A DNA stretch of 64,000 nucleotides from DATAEE01 sp963725145 (GTDB taxonomy: Bacteria > Acidobacteriota > Vicinamibacteria > Vicinamibacterales > 2-12-FULL-66-21): the NCBI GenBank assembly GCA_963725145.1, contig CAVRXL010000003.1, positions 248,001 through 312,000 of the forward strand. Direction: 5' to 3'. Below, in pieces: positions 17,410 through 25,109 of this stretch; positions within the stretch are counted from its first letter, which is position 1; every line of letters starts with the position of its first letter. The translations under genes were made by a program, and so were the position numbers. The notes beneath the pieces are model-generated. The model was not told where the DNA came from, ran no database searches, and saw nothing but the letters and a program-made list of their open reading frames with translations.

Positions 17410-18339
17410 ATGCCGCAGATCACTCGAAGGGAGGCGCTCCTGACGGGCGCCGCCCCGCTCATTGCGCTCCCGGCGGCCGCCCTACCCCGGCCGTCTCCAT
17501 CGCCCGCGCCTTCCCGGGTTCGCCTGGCCGTGTCGACCTACTCCTACTGGCACTTCCGAACACCGAAGTATCCCGTCGAGCAGGTGATCGAGGACGCGGC
17601 GCGCCTCGGGTTCGACGGCGTCGAGATCCTGCACCGGCAGATGACCGACGAGTCGCCCGGCTACGTCAATAAGTTGAAGCAGTCGGCGTTCCGCCTGGGG
17701 CTCGACCTGCCGATGCTGTCCATCCACCAGGACTTCATCTCTCCGAAGGCCGAGGAGCGTCAGGAAGCCGTCGACCACACGATCAAGTGCATCGATCTCG
17801 CCTCGCGCCTGGGCATCCCGAGCATCCGCCTCAACTCGGGTCGGTGGAACACCATCGCGTCGTTCGACGACCTCATGAAGGTGAAGGGAAACGAGCCGCC
17901 GATCGACGGATACTCAGACGAGGATGCGTTCCGCTGGTGCGAAGAAGGCATCAAGGCGTGCCTGCCCGCGGCCGAGCGCGCGGGCGTCCTGCTGGCGCTC
18001 GAGAACCACTGGGGCCTGACGACGAAGACGGAAAACCTTCTCAGGATTCATCGCGCGGTGGCCTCACCGTGGCTCGGGATCAACCTGGACACGGGCAACT
18101 ATCCCGGCGATCCGTACCCCGAGATCGAAAAGCTCGCGCCGGTGGCCTCGATCGTCCAGGCGAAGACGTACTACGGCGGCGGCGAATGGTACACGCTGGA
18201 CCTCGACTACAAGCGCATCGCCGGCATCCTGCGAAAGGCCAACTTCGCCGGCTGGGTGTCGCTCGAAATGGAAGGCAAGGAAGATCCCGCGACGGCTGTT
18301 CCGAAGAGCCTCGCCGTCCTGAGGGACGCATTCGCCTGA
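17410..18339 (+). CDS. Sugar phosphate isomerase/epimerase-like TIM barrel, exported
   Basis: A 309-residue TIM-barrel protein. An N-terminal signal with twin arginines (ITRREALLTGAAP, Ala/Pro-rich core to about residue 36) predicts export. Barrel motifs: DGVEILHRQ, SIHQDF, LALENHWG (metal Glu), GINLDTGNY (metal Asp), QAKTYYGGG, and a final VSLEMEGKED with the last metal Glu. Start ATG is 18 bp after the lipoprotein stop on the same strand, so the pair is probably co-expressed. This family includes 3-keto-sugar epimerases and lyases; the exact activity cannot be assigned. Confidence 0.85.
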   Translation: MPQITRREALLTGAAPLIALPAAALPRPSPSPAPSRVRLAVSTYSYWHFRTPKYPVEQVIEDAARLGFDGVEILHRQMTDESPGYVNKLKQSAFRLGLDLPMLSIHQDFISPKAEERQEAVDHTIKCIDLASRLGIPSIRLNSGRWNTIASFDDLMKVKGNEPPIDGYSDEDAFRWCEEGIKACLPAAERAGVLLALENHWGLTTKTENLLRIHRAVASPWLGINLDTGNYPGDPYPEIEKLAPVASIVQAKTYYGGGEWYTLDLDYKRIAGILRKANFAGWVSLEMEGKEDPATAVPKSLAVLRDAFA

Positions 18340-18363
18340 TCTCGGGTCTGGCCGCAGCCGCTG

Positions 18364-18386
18364 GTCCGGCTGAAGCCGGACACTAC
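18364..18386. repeat. Hairpin element downstream of the isomerase gene
   Basis: Arms GTCCGGC and GCCGGAC around TGAA, followed by ACTACA; minus strand reads TGTAG-stem-TTCA-stem as at 11666-11690. It lies 24 bp after the isomerase stop and 27 bp before the PIG-L start. Confidence 0.75.
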
Positions 18387-18412
18387 AAACGGCGATCCTC
18401 CAAGAGGTGATC

Positions 18413-19282
18413 ATGCGCAAGCTTGCCGGCCTCGTCCTCGTGCTTCTCGCGATCGGATCCGAGGCCCAACCCCAGCAGCCGCTCAACATCATCGCCTTCG
18501 GGGCGCACCCGGACGACTGCGATCAACGGGCGGGAGGTCTCGCCGCGAGATACGCCGCGCTCGGCCACAAGGTGCGGTTCGTCTCGGTCACCAACGGCGA
18601 CGCCGGCCACCAGACCGAAGGCGGCGGCGCCCTCGCCGCCCGTCGCCGCGCCGAAGCGCGCGAAGCGGGCAAACGCATCGGCATCGAGTACGTCGTGCTG
18701 GACAATCACGACGGCGAGCTCGTGCCGTCGCTCGAGGTTCGCGAGCAGATCATCCGCCAGATGCGCCAGTGGAACGCCGACCTCGTCCTCGCGCCCCGCC
18801 CGAACGACTACCATCCCGATCACCGCTACACCGGCGTGCTGGTGCAGGATGCGGCGTACATGGTCACCGTGCCGAACATCGCGCCGGACACGCCGTCGCT
18901 CAGAAAGAACCCGGTCTTCATGTACTTCCAGGATGGGTTCCAGAAGCCGACACCGTTCGCACCAACCGTCGCCGTGTCGATCGACGAGGTGTTCGACAAA
19001 AAGATGGACATGCTCGACGCCCACGTGTCGCAGATGTATGAGTGGCTGCCCTGGCACGCCGGCACGCTGGACAAGGTCCCCAAGGATCCGGCGGCGCGCA
19101 GACGATGGCTGGCCGATACGCGAGCGGGGACGATCACCGATGCCGTTCGGACCGCGCTGGTGAAGTGGTACGGCCCCGAGAAGGGGAAGGCTATCCGCCA
19201 CGCCGAAGCGTTCGAGACGTGCGAGTACGGCAGCCGGCCGACCGAGGCCGATCTGCGTCGCCTGTTTCCGTTCTTTCCTTGA
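18413..19282 (+). CDS. PIG-L family (LmbE-like) deacetylase, exported
   Basis: A 289-residue protein with a short signal peptide (about 18 residues) and the two zinc motifs of the PIG-L family: AHPDD at residues 31-35 and HPDH near residue 140. Members remove N-acetyl groups from GlcNAc-containing glycans or glycoconjugates. ATG 18413 is preferred to GTG 18407 because AGAGGTG sits at normal distance. The predicted location is periplasmic. It closes the sugar-processing block and is followed 9 bp later by the kinase gene. Confidence 0.9.
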   Translation: MRKLAGLVLVLLAIGSEAQPQQPLNIIAFGAHPDDCDQRAGGLAARYAALGHKVRFVSVTNGDAGHQTEGGGALAARRRAEAREAGKRIGIEYVVLDNHDGELVPSLEVREQIIRQMRQWNADLVLAPRPNDYHPDHRYTGVLVQDAAYMVTVPNIAPDTPSLRKNPVFMYFQDGFQKPTPFAPTVAVSIDEVFDKKMDMLDAHVSQMYEWLPWHAGTLDKVPKDPAARRRWLADTRAGTITDAVRTALVKWYGPEKGKAIRHAEAFETCEYGSRPTEADLRRLFPFFP

Positions 19283-19291
19283 GGGAACCAC

Positions 19292-21859
19292 GTGGGCGAC
19301 GACCGCCAGACGCCCAAGGGTGCGCAGGACGCCGAGACCGCGACCTACCGGGACTCTGTCGGCGCCGAACGCGCTGCGGGCCCCTCGGCCGCGCAAGGGT
19401 TGCCCGCTGCCGTCGGGCATTACCGGATCCGGCGCGTGCTCGGCGAAGGCGGCATGGGCACGGTCTACGAGGCGGAACAGGAGCACCCGCGCCGGATCGT
19501 AGCGCTCAAGGTCATCAAGCCCGGCTGGGCGAGCGCGGAGTTGCTTCGGCGGTTCGAGCAGGAGTCGCTGGCGCTCGGTAGACTGCAGCATCCCGGCATC
19601 GCCCAGATCCACGAAGCGGCGACCGCCGACAGCGGATCCGGGCCGCAGCCCTACTTCGCCATGGAGTTCATCCGTGGCGACTCACTGCTCGCCTACGCCG
19701 CCGCGCATCACCTGAACACGCGTCAGCGGCTCGAGCTGATGGTCAAGATCTGCGACGCGGTGCACCACGCGCACCAGCGCGGCATCATCCACCGCGATCT
19801 CAAACCCGGCAACATCCTCGTGGACGAGAGCGGGCAGCCGAAAGTCCTCGACTTCGGCGTGGCGCGCGTGACCGACAGCGACGCATACGCGACGCGACAG
19901 ACCGACGTCGGTCAGCTCGTGGGGACGCTGGCCTACATGAGTCCCGAGCAGGTGCTCGCCGATCCGCTCGAGCTGGATCTGCGAAGCGACGTGTACGCCC
20001 TCGGCGTGCTTCTGTACGAGCTCCTGTCCGGACACCTGCCCTATACGATCGGCCGGCAGATCCACGAAGCCGCGCGGGCGATTCGCGAAGACGATCCGGC
20101 CCCGCTCAGCTCAATCGACCGCACGTATCGCGGTGACATCGAGACGATCGTCGCCAAGTCGCTGGAGAAAGAGAAGGTACGGCGGTACGCGTCGGCCGCG
20201 GACCTCGCCTCTGACATCGGACGATATCTGAAGGACGAACCCATCACGGCGAGGCCGCCCAGCACGGCCTACCAGCTCAGGAAGTTCGCACGGCGTCACC
20301 GAGCGCTGGTCTGGGGAATCGCGTCGGTCTTCATCGTCCTGGTGGCGGGCATCATCGTCAGCACATGGCAAGCGGCGAGAGCCAGACGCGCGGAGCAGAC
20401 CGCGAGGCTGGAGGCGGCCACGGCCACGGCGGTCAACGATTTCCTGCTCAACGATCTGCTCTCGCAAGCCGGCGCCGGCGCGCAGGCCACCGCCGACGTC
20501 AAGCCCGACCCGGATCTCAAGGTCCGTACCGCCCTCGACCGCGCGGCGACGCGCATCGAGGGCAAGTTCGATACTCAACCGCTCGTGGAGGCCTCGATTC
20601 ACCTGACTATCGGCAACGCGTACCGGGAGTTGGGCCTGTTTCCGGAGGCAGAACGACATTTCGGACATGCGGTGGACGTGCGGCGTCGGGTCCTGGGTGA
20701 GGAGCATCCCGACACGCTGACCGTCAGCAACAATCTGGGACAGTTGTATCGAGAGCAGGGGAAGTACGCCGAGGCAGAGCAGGTCCTCGCGGCGGCGCTG
20801 AAGATTCGGCAACGGACCCTCGGCGAAGAACACCCGAACACGCTCATCACGATGGCCAACCTCGGATTGGCCCTCCAGGAGCAGGGCAAGTACGCCGAGG
20901 CCGAACCAATCCTCTTCAAAGTGCTTGAAACCGAGAAACGCGTCCGTGGCGAGGAGGATCTGGAAACGCTCGTCAGCATGTTGAATCTCTCCAAGCTGTA
21001 CGGCGACCTCGGCAAGCTCGCGGAGTCCGAGGCGCTTCTCACGAGGATGATCGACATCGGTCGCCGGACGGTGGGCGAGCAACATCCGCAGGTACTCGGC
21101 GCGATGAACAACCTTGCGGCGATTTACTACTTCCAGGGGAAGTATGCCGAGGCGGAGCCGGTCTTCGAGAATCTGATCGACGTCAAGCAACGCATCTTCG
21201 GCGCAGAGCATCCGGAGACGCTCACCGGCATGAACAACCTCGCGGTCCTCTATCGCCAGCTCGGCAAGCATGCGGAGGCAGAGAAGATGCTCCTCGACGT
21301 CGTCAATGTTCAGCGTCGAGTGCTGGGGGACGAACACCCGAACCAGTTGGCCAGCATGGCAACGCTAGGACAGACATACCAGCACCGCGGGAACGTCGCG
21401 GAGGCCAGGGCGATCTACACGCGCACGCTCGCGGCCCAGCGTCGAGTGAACGGACCGGAACATCTGGGCACGCTGAACACGATGCGGCTCCTCGGCGTCC
21501 TGTACCGAGACGAAGGTAAGTACGTGCAGGCGGAAGCGCTGCTGCGCGAGGCGCTCAAGGGATTCCTGAAGGTCCGGCCGGACTATTGGGCACGGTTCGA
21601 GATCGAAAGCGCGCTCGGCGCCAGCCTCAGTGGTCAGGGAAAGTTTGGAGAAGCCGAACCGCTCCTGCTTTCCGGCTACGAGGGACTCGCCCGGCTGGAA
21701 AAGTCGATTCCCCCAGTGAACAAGCCCAGTCTGACGAACGCCGGGGATTGGATCGTCTCGCTCTACCAGAACTCGGGACAGCCGGGGAAGGCGGCCGAGT
21801 GGCGGCAGAAGCTCTCGAAACCCAGCGCGACGCCGGCGGCTAAAACCGGTCCGGCATGA
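19292..21859 (+). CDS. Transmembrane Ser/Thr protein kinase with TPR repeats
   Basis: An 855-residue protein. The kinase domain spans about residues 44-320: glycine loop GEGGMGTVYE at 51-60, catalytic Lys in VALKVI (about 73), HRDLKPGNIL, and DFGVAR. A single membrane helix (about 337-360) follows, then a C-terminal region of kinesin-light-chain-like TPRs of 42-residue period (HPDTL..NNLG..GKYAEAE pattern) from about 430 to 820. The kinase part is cytoplasmic, the TPR part periplasmic. GTG start has GAGGGAA upstream. The gene overlaps the convergent hypothetical gene by 20 bp. All kinase residues needed for activity are present. Confidence 0.92.
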   Translation: MGDDRQTPKGAQDAETATYRDSVGAERAAGPSAAQGLPAAVGHYRIRRVLGEGGMGTVYEAEQEHPRRIVALKVIKPGWASAELLRRFEQESLALGRLQHPGIAQIHEAATADSGSGPQPYFAMEFIRGDSLLAYAAAHHLNTRQRLELMVKICDAVHHAHQRGIIHRDLKPGNILVDESGQPKVLDFGVARVTDSDAYATRQTDVGQLVGTLAYMSPEQVLADPLELDLRSDVYALGVLLYELLSGHLPYTIGRQIHEAARAIREDDPAPLSSIDRTYRGDIETIVAKSLEKEKVRRYASAADLASDIGRYLKDEPITARPPSTAYQLRKFARRHRALVWGIASVFIVLVAGIIVSTWQAARARRAEQTARLEAATATAVNDFLLNDLLSQAGAGAQATADVKPDPDLKVRTALDRAATRIEGKFDTQPLVEASIHLTIGNAYRELGLFPEAERHFGHAVDVRRRVLGEEHPDTLTVSNNLGQLYREQGKYAEAEQVLAAALKIRQRTLGEEHPNTLITMANLGLALQEQGKYAEAEPILFKVLETEKRVRGEEDLETLVSMLNLSKLYGDLGKLAESEALLTRMIDIGRRTVGEQHPQVLGAMNNLAAIYYFQGKYAEAEPVFENLIDVKQRIFGAEHPETLTGMNNLAVLYRQLGKHAEAEKMLLDVVNVQRRVLGDEHPNQLASMATLGQTYQHRGNVAEARAIYTRTLAAQRRVNGPEHLGTLNTMRLLGVLYRDEGKYVQAEALLREALKGFLKVRPDYWARFEIESALGASLSGQGKFGEAEPLLLSGYEGLARLEKSIPPVNKPSLTNAGDWIVSLYQNSGQPGKAAEWRQKLSKPSATPAAKTGPA

Positions 21860-22256
21860 TGAACGCGCGGCGCGCCAGGTCCGACTTGAGCGTCTCCGGA
21901 GAGTAGTACCGATCGAGCAGCGACGGTTTCCACGTCAGCAGGTCCTGATTGTCGGCGGCGAAGCGTTCCCAGCTCTCGCCGGGCCGTCGGGCGATTCGCT
22001 CCGCGACCAGGAGCAGGTACGCCCACGTGATCGTCTCGTGATAGAGCCCGACCGCCCCCTTGGCTTCGGCGAAGCGCTTCAGCGCCTGCGAGAAACGCCC
22101 CAGCGCGTCGGGCATGCCATAGCGACGGACGAACATCCAGGCGACGCGGACGTGCTGCTCGTGGTGAAACTCTCCGCTGGTGAGCGAGCCATCCTCGAAG
22201 CGCGCCAGGAGCTCCTCGTCTGAGATCACCGCCGTCTGCTCAACGTTTGCGGCCAC
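21840..22256 (-). CDS. Conserved hypothetical protein, all-helical
   Basis: A 138-residue, probably all-helical cytoplasmic protein with many aromatic and charged residues (FHHEQHVRVAWMFVRRYGMP, ETITWAYLLLVAERIA). No catalytic motif recognised, though clustered His and Glu residues (HHEQH, YHE) could form a metal site. The GTG start overlaps the end of the upstream ribbon-helix-helix gene by 17 bp, so the two are co-translated. The 3' end overlaps the kinase gene by 20 bp on the opposite strand. Function unknown. Confidence 0.55.
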   Translation of the reverse strand: MAANVEQTAVISDEELLARFEDGSLTSGEFHHEQHVRVAWMFVRRYGMPDALGRFSQALKRFAEAKGAVGLYHETITWAYLLLVAERIARRPGESWERFAADNQDLLTWKPSLLDRYYSPETLKSDLARRAFIMPDRF

Positions 22257-22533
22257 GGTCCGGCTTCTCCTTGAGACGATGCGAGTGGCTCGCGTCCAGC
22301 GTCAGACCGAACGCCTTCTTGAGCTCGGCGATCCGCGCGAGGGTCTCCGGCCCGAACGGGGCTTTCCCCTCGAAGGCATGCAGGACGATGCCCTCGAGGA
22401 GATCCCCGAGCGTCAGGTCGTGGTGATCGGCGACCGCCTTGAGCGTCTTCAGCAGGCGCTTCTCGAGGCGCACTCCGGTCTGGACACGCTCGACGAGCAC
22501 GGTCTCCCCGCGTGACAGGCTTCTGCGAGGCAC
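22240..22533 (-). CDS. Ribbon-helix-helix-like regulator
   Basis: A 97-residue basic protein. Residues about 18-55 (a TGVRLEKR strand, then LLKTLKAVADHH and LTLGDLLEGIVLHAF helices) match the ribbon-helix-helix DNA-binding pattern; the C-terminus is Lys/Arg-rich. Its GTG start codon lies within the left arm of a perfect inverted repeat (22531-22552), so autoregulation is likely. No Shine-Dalgarno site is visible before the GTG and a TACACT -10-like hexamer lies close upstream, so the message may be almost leaderless. The next gene overlaps by 17 bp. Confidence 0.6.
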   Translation of the reverse strand: MPRRSLSRGETVLVERVQTGVRLEKRLLKTLKAVADHHDLTLGDLLEGIVLHAFEGKAPFGPETLARIAELKKAFGLTLDASHSHRLKEKPDRGRKR

Positions 22534-22552
22534 TGGTAACTTGGTACCAGTG
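22531..22552. promoter_or_regulatory. Perfect inverted repeat over the start of the RHH gene
   Basis: Arms CACTGGTA and TACCAGTG around ACTTGG. The left arm includes the GTG start codon (minus strand), and the right arm overlaps the -10-like TACACT. Such a site would block transcription start and translation initiation when bound. The ribbon-helix-helix protein it precedes is the obvious candidate ligand (inference). Confidence 0.6.
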
Positions 22553-22566
22553 TAACACGGTAGGAG

Positions 22567-23016
22567 CTACTGCATCCGGACGGCGTCGGTGAAGGTCATC
22601 TTGATTTTGGCGCCCGGGCCGGGCGTCACCGGCGCGATGGTCTTCGCGTCCTTGCTGTACTGCCCGATTGGCGCGCCGGGCGGCGGCGGGCCCGAGAATC
22701 CGTCGTAATCGCCTTTCTCGTCGTACACGGTCCGGATGTAGACCGGCGACTCCGTGACGTTGGCGAACGTCGCCGTGCCGCCGTTTTTCCGCACGACTTC
22801 GGTGGCGATGGGTCGGGCGCCCGCGATTTCGGGCGACGGGAACAGGAAGACCCAGATTTCGTGCGTCTGATCGACGGCGCCTTTCCCCTTATAGGTCACG
22901 GTGACGGCCACATCGCCCGCGGCGTCGAGCTCCGCCACCGGGCCCGGCATTGTCGCCATTGCCGCCAACATAACGAGCACTCCAAGCAAGACGATCCGGC
23001 CCGACGTCTTCGGCAT
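22567..23016 (-). CDS. Hypothetical exported protein
   Basis: A 149-residue protein with an N-terminal hydrophobic signal (SGRIVLLGVLVMLAAMATM, cleavage around residue 25-33) and a beta-rich mature part (DVAVTVTYKGKG, TATFANVTESPVYIRTVY) resembling a small immunoglobulin-like sandwich, with a Gly/Pro-rich loop (FSGPPPPGAP). GAGGA lies before the ATG. It is 33 bp upstream of the RHH promoter repeat and divergent from the membrane protein gene. No family recognised. Confidence 0.6.
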   Translation of the reverse strand: MPKTSGRIVLLGVLVMLAAMATMPGPVAELDAAGDVAVTVTYKGKGAVDQTHEIWVFLFPSPEIAGARPIATEVVRKNGGTATFANVTESPVYIRTVYDEKGDYDGFSGPPPPGAPIGQYSKDAKTIAPVTPGPGAKIKMTFTDAVRMQ

Positions 23017-23111
23017 GCATGTCCTCCTCGGTGAACGACCAGCGGATTAGACGGATGTCGAGTGGCCGAGGTTGCCTCGCGAGAGGGATGTGTCAGACTC
23101 AATCACGGTCC

Positions 23112-25085
23112 ATGGCATCCGATAAAGCGCCGGCCCTGCCGCTCTGGGCGCGGGCGGCGGACGCGGCGACGATTGCGCTGCTTCTCCTCGCGACCTTCGT
23201 CGCATTCGAAGGTGGATTCGTCGTCGAACCGGCGGGCATCCGGCTGTCGATTCGATCCGAGTGGCGAATCCTCCTGTGGACCATCGGGCTCGCCGCGCTG
23301 CGGCACTTTTTTGTCCCCTGGCAGCCGCTCCACCGGCGCGTGGCCGCGACGATCGGCGCCGCAGCGCGCGCGCCCGGACCGCTGCGCGACGACCACGCGC
23401 TGCTCGGACGACCGGCGCCCGACCGACGTGAGGAACGACGTCGAAGCCGGAGGCGGCTCGTCGTGGAGATTCTCGGGGTGTTCCTCGTGTACACGGCTTT
23501 GACCGCGTACATGACCTATCCGCAGGTTCGCAAACTGGATCACGCCGTGCAGGACATCGGCGATCCGCTGTTGTCGACGTGGCGGCTCGCGTGGATCGCA
23601 CACCAGCTTCCGCGCGATCCCCTGCGCCTGTTCGATGGCAATGTGTTCTATCCCGCGCAGCGGACGCTCGCGTTCTCCGACTCGATGATCGTCCCGGCGC
23701 TCACGGTGGCGCCGCTCGTCTGGCTGGGCGTCCATCAGCTGCACGCCTACAACATCCTGCTCCTCTCGGGGTTCGTGTTTTCAGGCGTGGGAATGTTCCT
23801 GCTGGTCCGATCGCTGACGCGGAATGTCGGCGCCGCGCTGCTCGCCGGATTCGTGTTCGCATTCCTGCCCTATCGGTTCATGCACTACGCGCATCTCGAG
23901 CTGCAGATGGCGCAGTGGATGCCGCTCTGCCTGTGGTCCTTTCACAGGACGGCCGAGCGGGGGCGACTGCGCGATGGGCTCCTGACGGGCCTCTTCCTGG
24001 CGCTCCAGACGTTGTCGTCGTGGTACTACGGCATCTTCTTCGCGACATTCCTGGCCGTCGCCGGATCCGCGATCCTGATTGGCGTGGGGCGCGAGCGCAT
24101 GACGCGCGCGATTCGGCCGCTCGCGGCCGGCGCGGTCCTCGCGGGGATTCTCGTCGCGCCGTTCGCCCTCCCGTACTTCGAGGTTCGGCGGTCGGTCGGC
24201 GAGCGTCCGGAAAAGGAGATCCAGTTCTACAGCGCGACGCCTCGGGACTATCTCACCGCCCACTCCAGGAATGCCCTCTTTGGACCGCTCACCAAAAGCC
24301 CCGCTCAGGAGCGCGAGCTGTTCATGGGTATCGCGGTACCGCTCGTCGCGCTCGTCGGGCTGTGGCCGCCGTTGTCGGCCGCCCGCATCGGCTACGGCCT
24401 GGGCATGGCCTTCGCCTTCGATCTCTCGCTCGGCTTCAATGGCGTCTCGTATCCGTTGCTGCACGCATTCGTACTGCCGTATCGCGGGCTGCGCGTCCCC
24501 GCGCGAATGGCGATCGTGGTCGGTATGTGTCTGGCCATCCTCGTGGGATACGGTGTCGCGCGGATCTCGGCGCGTCTCCGCAGCAGCGGCGCGTCTCTCG
24601 CGGCGATGACGGCCATCGGTCTCGTGTTCTTCGCAGAGTATCGGACCGCCCTGAAGCTGGATTGGATGTGGACCCGGCCGCCCGAAGTCTACGAGAAGCT
24701 CGGGACGCAGGAGACGATGGTCCTCGCAGAGCTTCCGATGGTGGCGCCGGACATCGCGCTCGAGCCGGTCTACATGTACTTCTCGACGTTTCGCTGGCAC
24801 AAGCTGGTGAACGGCTACAGCGGCTTCAGCCCGCCGTCGTACCCGCTACTCGTCGAGCTCATGAGCCGCTTTCCGGACAAGGCGGCGATCGAGGAGCTGC
24901 GGCGGCGGGACGTTCAGTACGTCATCGTTCACGGCTCGTTCTTCCGGCTGGGGATCTATCAGAAGCTGATGGCCCGAATCCGGGAGAGTCCGGATCTCGT
25001 CAAGGTCGCGGAGTTTCAATGGAATGGCGGCCAGACCCACGCGTATCGCCTGTTGCCTGCCTCTGAGGCCGCCGACGCGCGCTGA
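23112..25085 (+). CDS. Polytopic membrane protein, GT-C glycosyltransferase-like
   Basis: A 657-residue integral membrane protein with about 11-12 hydrophobic helices. After a first pair of helices and an Arg-rich cytoplasmic loop (RREERRRSRRR), a periplasmic-type loop with DIGDPLLSTWRLAW and a long multi-helix body follow, ending in a soluble C-terminal domain of about 130 residues (KLDWMWTRPPEVYEKL, VIVHGSFFRLG). This order resembles GT-C lipid-linked sugar transferases of the DUF6044/YfhO-like groups. ATG 23112 is chosen over upstream starts because the longer N-terminus is arginine/serine-rich and unlike the family. Sugar donor unknown. Confidence 0.65.
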   Translation: MASDKAPALPLWARAADAATIALLLLATFVAFEGGFVVEPAGIRLSIRSEWRILLWTIGLAALRHFFVPWQPLHRRVAATIGAAARAPGPLRDDHALLGRPAPDRREERRRSRRRLVVEILGVFLVYTALTAYMTYPQVRKLDHAVQDIGDPLLSTWRLAWIAHQLPRDPLRLFDGNVFYPAQRTLAFSDSMIVPALTVAPLVWLGVHQLHAYNILLLSGFVFSGVGMFLLVRSLTRNVGAALLAGFVFAFLPYRFMHYAHLELQMAQWMPLCLWSFHRTAERGRLRDGLLTGLFLALQTLSSWYYGIFFATFLAVAGSAILIGVGRERMTRAIRPLAAGAVLAGILVAPFALPYFEVRRSVGERPEKEIQFYSATPRDYLTAHSRNALFGPLTKSPAQERELFMGIAVPLVALVGLWPPLSAARIGYGLGMAFAFDLSLGFNGVSYPLLHAFVLPYRGLRVPARMAIVVGMCLAILVGYGVARISARLRSSGASLAAMTAIGLVFFAEYRTALKLDWMWTRPPEVYEKLGTQETMVLAELPMVAPDIALEPVYMYFSTFRWHKLVNGYSGFSPPSYPLLVELMSRFPDKAAIEELRRRDVQYVIVHGSFFRLGIYQKLMARIRESPDLVKVAEFQWNGGQTHAYRLLPASEAADAR

Positions 25086-25109
25086 CTCACGCCTCCGTTC
25101 AGACGGCGT

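Noticed and set aside
23781..24800. Antisense frame opposite the GT-C-like gene (339 codons)
   Set aside because: Arg/Glu/His-rich low-complexity translation, no ribosome site; the plus strand encodes a clear membrane protein.
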